Source: Sternotherus odoratus (taxonomy: Eukaryota; Chordata; Testudines; Kinosternidae). From it: 64,000 bases of DNA. The notes below the pieces were generated by a model. The model was not told the DNA's origin. It made no database searches and saw only the letters and a list, made by a program, of their open reading frames with translations. The stretch covers positions 61,909,840 to 61,973,839 of the forward strand of contig JAVMKO010000002.1 of NCBI GenBank assembly GCA_032164245.1. The letters are read 5' to 3'. Below, piece by piece: positions 24,201 to 32,695 of this stretch. Both the position numbers and the translations under genes were made by a program. Each line of letters starts with the position of its first letter. Position 1 is the stretch's first letter.

Positions 24201-25574
24201 ATATTACAGTGCTTACTGCGGTAATATTTGTTTTCTTATTTCTTTTTTTTTTCACTGTACAGTAATAATACAAGACCCATGAAAGTGGAGGTATACGATG
24301 ATACACTTACGTTGGATTTTTTGAAAGGATCATGTACCATTTCTGAATGTTTCATGAGGGAGCTGGGAAGCGAGGAGGAAAGCCAGAAGCTTATTTAAGA
24401 TTACAGAGGGTAATCATGACTCAGCCAGAATTCCTTATAGGAGGCACCAGCCACTTCACAGCATTCCATAACCCCACCCTCCAGCATGCAGGACAGTATC
24501 TTGCCTTAAAGCAGAAGTTTCTAGCTCAAACAAATACTGGTTCTTTGGTGGGTTTAAGTCAGACCTTGAGGTGACCAGCTGGGACTCTAGCTTTTGCTAT
24601 TCTTTGACTTTACTTTTCAATTCTGGGTCCAGAGGTGCTGAGGAGAAGGTACGATAGAAACACACAAAACAGTTTCCCTTACAGTAATCCCTGATACATC
24701 CAGTAGTGACAACAATACCTCTAGATAACACAGCTAACAGAGCTGTCTGTTGTGTCTTATTTAGAGGTAGGATAGGATTTTAAATGAACTAAAAACAGTA
24801 AAGATTTGCAAGTACGGAATGCACTTTTTGTGGGGTGGGGACTTCCTCCTACCCCCACATCAATAACTGTGTGAAGAACTCCTAGAGGCTACATAAGCCC
24901 TTTTAAATTGTTAATGAACATGCTATTTTTGAGGGGTAGGTGGGAGAGGGCTTACCTCTTTCTTACAGATATCTGCATATTAAATAATAATGTATCAACC
25001 TTGACTGACTATAGTGAGAAAATCAGTATTCTCTAAGTACTTTCTTTACTATGAAAGACAATTGAGCAATTCCAAATTTTAGACTGCATATGACATGGTA
25101 CAATTCTATCTTTAGAATATTCAATTATTGTTATTAATTTATAAAATTAGAATGGCGGATACTCCATCATACAACTAACAATATCAATATGACAAATTTC
25201 AACAATCTACACGTGCATATTTGCACATAAACATATACACTCAAATACTTAAACACACACTTGACACAAAGTATTAGAGAAATGATGCAGCCGCATTTGC
25301 CAGAGTCTTAGATCTGAAATAACTCAACAAAAAGTTAGCCTCAGTCGACAACCTCCGAAAACTAGTAAACTTAGCATTACAATAGCCTGTCAGAATGGGT
25401 AATGGCTGCGCGTGATGAGAAAAATGACATCATTGCCACTTTGTCCCATAGTGAAGCAGTATGCTGTGCCCGCAACGCAGAGCTGGCATAGGCTATAGCT
25501 GTAATATACGAGAACGACAACTTAAAATCCACGTTCAATGAAGTTTCTCTTTTATTCATTCATTTTCCAGCAAT
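21273..25574. other. Intronic sequence, nothing recognised
   Basis: About 4.3 kb without a supported gene. ORFs up to 108 codons (22598-22924, minus) have no recognisable motif. A short TATATATATGTATGTATGT run lies near 23615. Confidence 0.4.
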
Positions 25575-25685
25575 AGTGTAAAAAAAAATTTGGTCACCGC
25601 TTTTTGGTGCCCCCAAATCCTGGCGCCCCCAAATCTTAGTGCCCTAGGCGGCCTCCTGGTTTGCCTAGTGGTTATACCGGCCTTG
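25575..25685 (-). mobile_element. hAT-like terminal remnant (CARGGCCGG end)
   Basis: Read inverted it begins CAAGGCCGGTATAACCACTA and continues through GGCCGCCTAGGGCACTAAG. The start resembles the CAGGGCCGG terminus of the element at 13257. Two tandem TGGCGCCCCCAAATC-type units are present. The other end was not found. Confidence 0.35.
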
Positions 25686-27696
25686 CTAGTTCCACACCAT
25701 CTATGAAATTAGTAAAGAAAACCATTCTTAGAGGAATTGCAGAAAGTAAACAAATTGATTTCCTGGTCAGAAATTTGCATGACATGTTGGTTGCACTAGT
25801 ACTAGTTGGTCAAGAGCTAATCAGCTGAAAAAAATAAAACCACTTTTGGCCTCTACCGATCATGAATATTCAAGCAGATTAGTTTGGTAGGAAAACTTCT
25901 TTGATGTGAAAGCAACTGTCTAAGACCTTTATTACAAATAAATAAATAAATAAATAAAAAGTCTGACAATTCTTTCATTTTCTCTTACAACACGTAAATA
26001 GGACCTGGAAAAGGAAAACAAACAAATAACCACTATCTTCTCAACCTAGAAATGATAAATCTAAACATATCAAGCACCAACAGTAATTTGTTCAACAAGG
26101 AACCCCCGGTTTGTGAAGGTATGCTTAATACAGACTCCATTCCTGGACAGGAGAAGCCAGCAAAAAAAAGGTTATTCATCAATCTCACTTGGCAGATCCA
26201 GAAACCAAAGTGGGTATTCATGAACTATCCAAATGACAAGGAGTTTGATTCAGTTCTCACTTATGACAGTACAAAAATTAGGAGTAACTTGTCTGATGCC
26301 AATGGAATGATAGGGTAAAACGGAGCTGAAAATGGAATAACACCCTGTAAGTGTGTTGCAACAAGGGGAAAGTGAAAGTGTACAAAGCCTGTATAAACAT
26401 AGTACAAAAATAGGAGAAAATACAGCTGCAACATTGAATATGATTCTATTGCCGTAGCTAAAATATAAATAATAGAATAAAATTATTTACTCCTCATTGA
26501 AGAGGCTGAAACTCAGAGATAATAGATAAAGAGAAAAAGTTTGAGGTACACATGCCATTAATGTATTTTTAAACTAAACATTCAGAAGGTTTGTAGCCAC
26601 TGAAATATATATATGGAGATAATTAATAGGAGAAACAAATACTTATTTCCCCTTTGTAGTTGGCATACTTTTTGCTTAATAGCAGAAACACACACTCTTC
26701 TTTGTAATAAGATATGCATGTCAGGGCTTTGTTTTGGTCTTTTTTGAATTCTCTCTTGTATGGGGTACAGGGGAAAGTGACTTTCGTTTTCTTCAGTCTG
26801 TCAGAGGAAACATACTAATTATATGGAAGTACCTCACTACTGAAGATTGAATTAAAACATGTGCTATGGATGGCTCGGGTGGGACTAGAATGGGATTAAA
26901 GTGACTCAGATATTCAAAGGACGTGCTTGAGTTGAGCTCGCTTGTAGCTTAAGTTTTTTTCCCCTTCATTTTGACACTTGGAGGTTGTTTGCTTGCCCCT
27001 CCCCCCCTTTAAAAATATTATTATTTTTGGACTGCCCTCTGTAGTAGTTTTGATTACCAGGAATAACTTCAGCATTTCCCCCCTCACCCACTCAAAAAAA
27101 CAATTTAATCACAGCAGAAATGTTTCCATATGTATGCTACAAGGAGGTAGGCTGGAGATATTGTTCTGAAGCATCCCATGACTCTTATGTGCCCCATTCC
27201 AGAGGGGGATAGAGGTCAGGCAGTAACATCTAACTTTCCCTGAGAGAACTTGGTAAGAGATTTGATCTATTTCAGTCAGCAATAGGAGTATTTGGTATTA
27301 AATTGTAAATTCTGCTTCCCCAAGAGATATGATACTTAATAGATCGAGTGGGCATAATTTATCAAGAGAATAAGACAAACTGGCTTTCCTATTAATGCCC
27401 AAAATGACATTTGCTGGTTGGGATTTCCAGAAGGAAAGGAACTTGGGGACCTTATTACTTCTGTCAGAATTAAATAATAAGTAATAAGGATTGGGTAGAT
27501 AAGAATTTAGAGAGAGAGGTTGGAAGAAATGTAATTTTATTTTTCAAAAGGAGCTCCTTTCTGCCTCTAATTTATTTATTTAGGCTGACCTGCGGTTTTA
27601 GATCCAGACCCATCTTGCAGGGAGAGCTTGAAAAAAAAATGTATTTCTATCTGAAAATGTTGTACTTATTGTCCGCATGAGTTACACCTAGAGTGG
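25686..27696. other. Intronic sequence with a short AAAT microsatellite
   Basis: A (AAAT)n tract of about six units lies at 25936-25960. Otherwise AT-rich DNA with no supported gene. Confidence 0.45.
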
Positions 27697-28059
27697 TTAT
27701 GGGTATGTCTTCACTACAGCATTAGTTCGATTTCCTTTATGTCGATCTTGTGAACGCGATGGTATAGAGTCGATGTTGTGTGTCTTCACTACGCACAGCT
27801 AAGCACAGCAAGTCGACAGTGTCTGTCTGCAAAACTTTTGCAGGCGTCGACATGACATGCGTTGCACTCTGGGTACCTATCCCACAGTTCCCTGATCCCC
27901 CAGCAGGCACCATTTCGAGTGCAGCATTGTGGGTAGGCATTTCCAAATTTCGCGCCCTTTTTCCGCGCCGCCCACCCCCATTACAAGCGGTGCCCTGTGG
28001 GTAGGCATCCCATAATTCGCGCCCTTTCTCCGCCGAACTAACGCCATAGCATTGCAAGC

Positions 28060-29436
28060 ATGGAGCCCGCTGACACCACGGCTGCAGTAATGGCTGTTGT
28101 GAGGACCTCGATCACGGTTGCTGAGTTCCTGCTGCACCGTCTGCAGAGGAGGAATGCGATCCGGGGAGAACCGCGCTTTCTGGAACCCGATGACAGTGAG
28201 GAGGAGATGGACGAGGACAGCGGGGACGACAGGGACACTGACGTGCACAGCGGGGACGACAGGGACACTGACGTGCACAGCGGGGACGACAGGGACACTG
28301 CCGTTTTTGCAAGTAGGGCGACTGACAATCTGTCAAAAATGGTGGCAATGGGGCAGGCTCATGCCATCGAACGCCGATTCTGGGCCAGGGAAACAAGCAC
28401 AGACTGGTGGGACCGCATAGTGCTGCGGGTCTGGGATGACTCCCAGTGGCTCAGAAACTTCCGCATGCGAAAGGGCACCTTCATGGAACTTTGTGACTTG
28501 CTGTCCCCGGCCCTCCAGCGCAGGAATACCAAAATGAGAGCGGCCCTTACAGTGGAGAAGCGAGTGGCGATAGCCCTCTGGAAGCTTGCAACGCCAGACA
28601 GCTACCGGTCAGTCGCGAATCAGTTTGGGGTGGGTAGGTCTACAGTGGGCTTTGCTGTGATGCAAGTAAGCAGGGCAATCGTCGAGCGGCTGCTACACCG
28701 GGTTATAAACCTCGGAAACCTGCAAGCCACAATAGATGGCTTTGCCGCCATGGGATTCCCTAACTGTGGTGGGGCTATAGATGGGACTCATATCCCTATC
28801 CTGGCACCGGACCACGAGGCCGCCGAGTACAGAAACCGGAAGGGATATTACTCAATGGTCATGCAAGCAGTGGTTGACCACAAGGGACGTTTCACCGACC
28901 TGTACGTGGGGTGGCCGGGAAAGCTTCATGACGCTCGAGTGTTCAGGAACTCTAGGGTTTTTAGACAGCTGCAGCAAGGCACTTTCTTCCCCGACCAGAA
29001 AATTTCCGTGGGGGGGGTCGAAATGCCGATCGTGATCATTGGGGACCCAGCCTACCCCCTAATGCCCTGGCTTATGAAGCCCTACACAGGAGCCCTGGAC
29101 AGGGGTCAGGAGCTGTTCAACTACAGGCTGAGCAAGTGCAGAATGGCCGTAGAATGTGCATTTGGCCGCTTGAAAGGGAGATGGCGTTCCTTACTGATAC
29201 GCTCAGACATCCGCGAGAGAAATATCCCCATTGTTATTGCTGCTTGCTCTGTGCTCCACAATATCTGTGAGAGCAAGGGGGAAACGTTTATGGCGGGCTG
29301 GGAGGCAGAGGCAAATTTACTTTCTGCTACTTATGAGCAGCCACACAGCAGGGAAAGTAAAAGAGCCCACCGTGAGGCCCTGCGCCTCAGGGACGCCTTG
29401 AAAGACAGTTTTATGAGTGCCCGAGATGGCGTTTGA
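28060..29436 (+). CDS. Harbinger transposase (DDE superfamily, HARBI1-like nuclease)
   Basis: A 458-residue ORF that begins MEPADTTAAV and ends SFMSARDGV. The catalytic triad is visible: D241 in GGAIDGTHI, D329 in IIGDPAYPL and E365 in VECAFGRLKGRW. The family motif GWPGKLHDARVF is at about 285-296. An HTH-like region around 181-210 (SYRSVANQFGVGRSTVGFAV) resembles that of HARBI1 proteins. The N-terminus is acidic, with a tenfold-residue repeat (SGDDRDTDVH) present three times at about 54-83. The length fits autonomous Harbinger transposases, and there is no stop or frameshift. The protein is expected to cut at the terminal repeats in the nucleus together with its Myb-like partner. A polyadenylation signal follows at 29560. 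Confidence 0.95.
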   Translation: MEPADTTAAVMAVVRTSITVAEFLLHRLQRRNAIRGEPRFLEPDDSEEEMDEDSGDDRDTDVHSGDDRDTDVHSGDDRDTAVFASRATDNLSKMVAMGQAHAIERRFWARETSTDWWDRIVLRVWDDSQWLRNFRMRKGTFMELCDLLSPALQRRNTKMRAALTVEKRVAIALWKLATPDSYRSVANQFGVGRSTVGFAVMQVSRAIVERLLHRVINLGNLQATIDGFAAMGFPNCGGAIDGTHIPILAPDHEAAEYRNRKGYYSMVMQAVVDHKGRFTDLYVGWPGKLHDARVFRNSRVFRQLQQGTFFPDQKISVGGVEMPIVIIGDPAYPLMPWLMKPYTGALDRGQELFNYRLSKCRMAVECAFGRLKGRWRSLLIRSDIRERNIPIVIAACSVLHNICESKGETFMAGWEAEANLLSATYEQPHSRESKRAHREALRLRDALKDSFMSARDGV

Positions 29437-29483
29437 GAATCTGCTCCCTTGCTGTGCTGTAAGCCTCCTGCCCTTGAACCCTC

Positions 29484-29550
29484 TTTCCCTCCCCCCTCCC
29501 CATGCTTTCCCTCCCCCCTCCCCATGCTTTCCCTCCCCCATCCCCATGCT
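29484..29550 (+). repeat. Short pyrimidine-rich tandem repeat after the transposase
   Basis: Three near-identical copies of a unit of about 23 bases built on CCTCCCCATGCTTTCCCTCC lie just after the stop codon. They probably fall in the 3' untranslated region. Confidence 0.7.
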
Positions 29551-29559
29551 TGCAGAGAA

Positions 29560-29565
29560 AATAAA
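29560..29565 (+). terminator. Polyadenylation signal of the transposase gene
   Basis: AATAAA 124 bases after the transposase stop codon. The converging Myb-like gene has its own AATAAA on the opposite strand at 29592-29597, so the two transcripts would end within about 50 bases of each other. Confidence 0.6.
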
Positions 29566-29591
29566 ATCACTGTTTGAAAAATCATGGTTCC

Positions 29592-29597
29592 TTTATT
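29592..29597 (-). terminator. Polyadenylation signal of the Myb-like gene
   Basis: TTTATT on the plus strand, i.e. AATAAA on the minus strand, about 130 bases beyond the Myb-like stop codon. Confidence 0.55.
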
Positions 29598-29727
29598 GGT
29601 TACTCGGAAATACAAATACAGGGGATCACTGTCCTGGTATCCTGGAGGGAAACCGGCAGTCGCAGTGGGGAGGAGCGGGCAAAGGAGGGGGGGATGGAGA
29701 GGAGGGGTTGGCAAGACTCAGCAGCTT

Positions 29728-31889
29728 TCAAAAGTGTTCCGAGAATGTAAGCCTGCTGCTGCTGCTGCTTCTGCTGGCTTGTGGGGTAGAGTGGAGCGGC
29801 CCACGGAGCTTGCCCCCCCGTGTTCTCAACCCGCGTCTGGGTGGGGAAGCTATGGGAGTTGGGGAGGGGGGGAGGTGGTTACACAGGGGCTGCAGAGGTG
29901 GTCTTTGGTCATGCTGCAGCTCCACCAGAGATCGCAGCATGTCGCTCTGGTCCTCCATTATGCGGAGGAAAGCATCCATGCGTCTTTCCTCACGTTCTAC
30001 CCTCTTTTGTTCAGCGGCTCTCCATTCCTGCCTCTCTCGATCCCTTGCCTCTCTCTCTCGATCCTTTGCCTCTCTCTCTCGATCCCTTGCCTCTCTCTCT
30101 CGCTTCCTTTCCTCTCTCTCTCGATCCCTTGCCTGAATCTCTCGATCCCTTGCCTGAATCTCTCGATCCCTTGCCTCTATCATTCTTTCCCTCCAGTCCG
30201 TCTGGCGGGCTGCCTCAGCGCGCGAGTTCTCCACGAGTTCAGTAAACATCTCATCGCGCGTTCGCGTTTTCTTTTTACGCTTTCTTATCTGCGGTGCACG
30301 GCGTGATGAGGAGGCAGGGGGGTTGTGAGATACTTGTTGTTCATCTGCGGGCAAGTGTGGGAAAAGAAAGTTTGAAAGTTATGAGACAGATACATTCAAG
30401 GTTAGGAGGCAGTCTCGGACTGTACACAATGGGAGTAGTATTCCATTTGCAACCTCAGTATTCAGAGGCCTGATATGATTTCTGTACAAGGTCATGTTGT
30501 ACACCTAAAACTGACTGACAAGCTCTCAGAAAATTCAGAGCATCTCAGACACATATGCGTGCCTCAGCCCAAGACGGCTTCTGAAATCACCGTGCAGCCG
30601 GCCATGGTAAGTTAAAAGTGGCGCTTGCATACTGTAGAGTAACCCCGCCTCCTTCCCCCCACCGCGTGGCTGGCTCCCACTGAAACCGCAAACTGCAAAG
30701 CAAATGCCAAAAAATCTCTCGCTAAGGGCTAAGGTCTTTTTGGGGCTCTTCAGACCGCGTGCAGACGGCTCGGATTCCCTGCCAGCTAACGCTACGGGCT
30801 GGGGGGGGGGGGGGGCGGCGGTCAGCGTTCGTGGGGGGGGGGTGCTCGGTTCGTCGGTCCTCAGCAGAAAAGAGAACTTTGCAGCTGGGACTCTTTCTCT
30901 CCCGACTAATTGCAGTCCGTATCTCAAACAGGCAACCCTGAATGACATCACTTTGCTGAGAATTTCTCGGAGAGATAGGGAGCGCATGCTCCTTGAGTCC
31001 ATGCAAAGTCCTGGTCCATACGCCGCAATGCTAGCCTGCTCAATGATACCAGACAACCTACTACTTTCGTGGCGTGGGTTGGTGTCCTATCACGGGGGAC
31101 CAGATAAGGCAGCTCTCCCCAGAAATCTGCTGCGCTGGATTCATCGCTACCTCCTGGAGAGCTTCATTGAAATGTCCGCGGAGGACTTATGGTCAATCCC
31201 GGAGTATATTGACAAACTCTTTGAGTAGAAATTGACCAGCAATGAAAGCACGCTAAGTCCTTAGGGCAAGTTACTCATTAATAAATGCTTCCTTTACAAA
31301 ATCACGCGTCATGTAATCCCTTAAAAAAGAAACACTTACCCCCCTGGGAGGCTTGGGAGGGTACTGGCTCCAGGGTGACAAACAGCTCCTGGCTCTCTGG
31401 GTACAAGGGTTCTCCGCTGGGCTCCTGCTGCTCCGTGAGATTTTCTTCTTCATGCTCGTCCTCCTCGGAATCAGTCTCCTCCCTGACGATGATCCCATCG
31501 GTGGAGTCCACGCACACCGGCGCGATGGTGGTGGGGGCGCCCCCCATTATGGCATTTAGTTCATTGTAGAACCTGCATGTCCGTGGCGCGCCCCCTGATC
31601 GCCCGTTTGCCTCCTTGGCTTTCTGGAAAGATTGCCGCAGCTCCTTAATTTTCACGCGGCACTGTGTGGTGTCCCTGTTGTGGCCCCTTTCCAGCATGGC
31701 CTTGGAGACTCTTCCGTAGGTGTTGGCATTCCGTTTGTTGTTTCGTAGTTCCAACATCACGGATTCCTCTCCCCAGATAGCGATGAGATCCAGCACCTCA
31801 CGAGTGGACCATGCTGGAGCTCTTCTCCTCTGGCTGGTTTCCAGGGTAGATGAGCTCATCATGGATTCCTGTGATGCTGAGCTCTGCAT
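29728..31889 (-). CDS. Harbinger Myb/SANT-like DNA-binding protein, two exons
   Basis: Exon 1 runs 31889-31340 and exon 2 runs 30344-29728. The start is the ATG at 31889, which has a strong GCCGCCATGC context. Exon 1 encodes a trihelix/Myb-like domain (RRAPAWSTREVLDLIAIWGE ... YGRVSKAMLERGHNRD ... CRVKIKELRQSFQKAK) and then an acidic stretch (EETDSEEDEHEEENL). The donor GTAAGT follows CAGGGGG and the acceptor is TTGCCCGCAG; joining them keeps the frame (phase 1). Exon 2 encodes a basic patch (RKRKKKTRTRDE) and a long charged helix with repeated ARDRERE-type heptads, ending at SEHF. The product is about 388 residues. Myb-like partners in this superfamily bind the element's ends and bring the transposase into the nucleus. 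The gene converges on the transposase gene. Confidence 0.88.
30704..31228 (+). CDS. Possible third ORF of the Harbinger element, unknown function
   Basis: A 174-codon ORF on the plus strand lies largely inside the intron of the Myb-like gene. The first 75 codons cross G-rich low-complexity DNA and are not convincing. The last 100 or so (from ATLNDITLLRISRRDRER to IPEYIDKLFE) have balanced protein-like composition, with amphipathic helices such as ERMLLESM and NLLRWIHRYLLESFIEM. A TTGCAG acceptor-like site lies near 30910 and an AATAAA at 31280 follows the stop. It could be the last exon of a third element gene, a captured exon, or chance. I do not recognise the family. Confidence 0.35.
   Translation: MPKNLSLRAKVFLGLFRPRADGSDSLPANATGWGGGGAAVSVRGGGVLGSSVLSRKENFAAGTLSLPTNCSPYLKQATLNDITLLRISRRDRERMLLESMQSPGPYAAMLACSMIPDNLLLSWRGLVSYHGGPDKAALPRNLLRWIHRYLLESFIEMSAEDLWSIPEYIDKLFE
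31280..31285 (+). terminator. Candidate polyadenylation signal after the third ORF
   Basis: AATAAA about 50 bases after the stop of the plus-strand ORF. It supports, but does not prove, that the ORF is a real terminal exon. Confidence 0.3.
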
Positions 31890-32343
31890 GGCGGCTAGTG
31901 CTGATTGCTCTGAATGGCGACTGATCAGTTCAGGTGAGCTGGCCACGCTGACCAAACAGGAAATGGCATTCAAATGTTCCCGGGTCTTATCTACCTGGCC
32001 AGAGCAGCGAGTTCAGAGTGCAGTGCAGAGCGGTCACAGTGGAGCAGTAGTGAGGCAGTCCAGAGCGGTCAGAATGGAGCATTGTGGGACAGCCTCTGGA
32101 GGCTATTAATGTCGGGTTCCGTCTTCACTAGCCCACGGTCGAGCTTGGAACGTCGAGATTAGCCTTATGCCACTGGTTAGGCTGGAGTGCCAAGATCGAT
32201 CTTTAAGGCCCTTTACATCGACGTTAAGGGCATGTATGTGAAGACAGGTACACGTTTACTTCGACCTAACGTCGTTAACATCGATTTAAAGTGGTAGTGA
32301 AGACATGCCTTATAACTGAAAAGAGTTGGAAGAAAATGGATCC

Positions 32344-32695
32344 TACCGTGTTTCCCCGAAAGTAAGACGTGCCCCGAAAATAAGACCTACTTCCAGTTTT
32401 GCCTCTCGCTGTAATATAAGGCATCCCCCGAAAATAAGGCCTCCCGGAAAATAAGGCCTCCCCGATAATAAGGCCTCCCCCGAACATAAGTTTGTCTGGT
32501 TATGCTGGTTTGTGATGACAACTACTACCGTACCGTATACAGGTAATAAATTTCCTTTTTTTGTTGTTCAACAATAAATGTGTACCGTATTCTTCTTCAT
32601 GGAAAAATAAGACATCCCCTGAAAATAAGACCTAGTGCATCTTTGGGAGCAAAAATTAATATAAGACACTGTCTTATTTTCGGGGAAACACGGTA
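32344..32695. mobile_element. MITE with TACCGTGTTTCCCCGAAA termini
   Basis: Inverted ends of about 24 bp: TACCGTGTTTCCCCGAAA at left and TTTCGGGGAAACACGGTA at right. Several CCCCGAAAATAAGRCCT units follow the left end, and two lie near the right. A TA at each end suggests a Tc1/mariner-type target. It is about 350 bp with no ORF, and lies 34 bp beyond the Harbinger element. Confidence 0.8.

Larger units (their letters stand above)
27701..32309 (+). mobile_element. Complete PIF/Harbinger DNA transposon
   Basis: About 4.6 kb. Left terminus GGGTATGTCTTCACTAC and inverted right terminus GGCATGTCTTCACTAC match at about 14 of 16 positions. The element is flanked by TTA (in fact TTAT on both sides: 27697-27700 and 32310-32313), in line with the 3-bp TTA-like duplication of the superfamily. 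It contains an uninterrupted DDE transposase on the plus strand and an intact two-exon Myb/SANT-like gene on the minus strand, the usual two-gene content. A third possible ORF lies in the Myb gene's intron. Intact reading frames suggest a recent insertion. Non-autonomous relatives are at 10478, 38380 and 53416. Confidence 0.92.

Noticed and set aside
29417..30306. Two long plus-strand ORFs (239 and 240 codons) over the Myb exon 2
   Set aside because: Their repetitive LSRSLASLSRSLA and LSLSIPCLSLSIPC stretches are the complement of the heptad-coding repeat. The minus strand has splice sites, stop and polyadenylation signal that fit the family.
30535..31056. 173-codon minus-strand ORF in the Myb intron
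   Set aside because: It lies between the predicted donor and acceptor, is antisense to the possible third ORF and is rich in low-complexity Pro/Arg. No domain.
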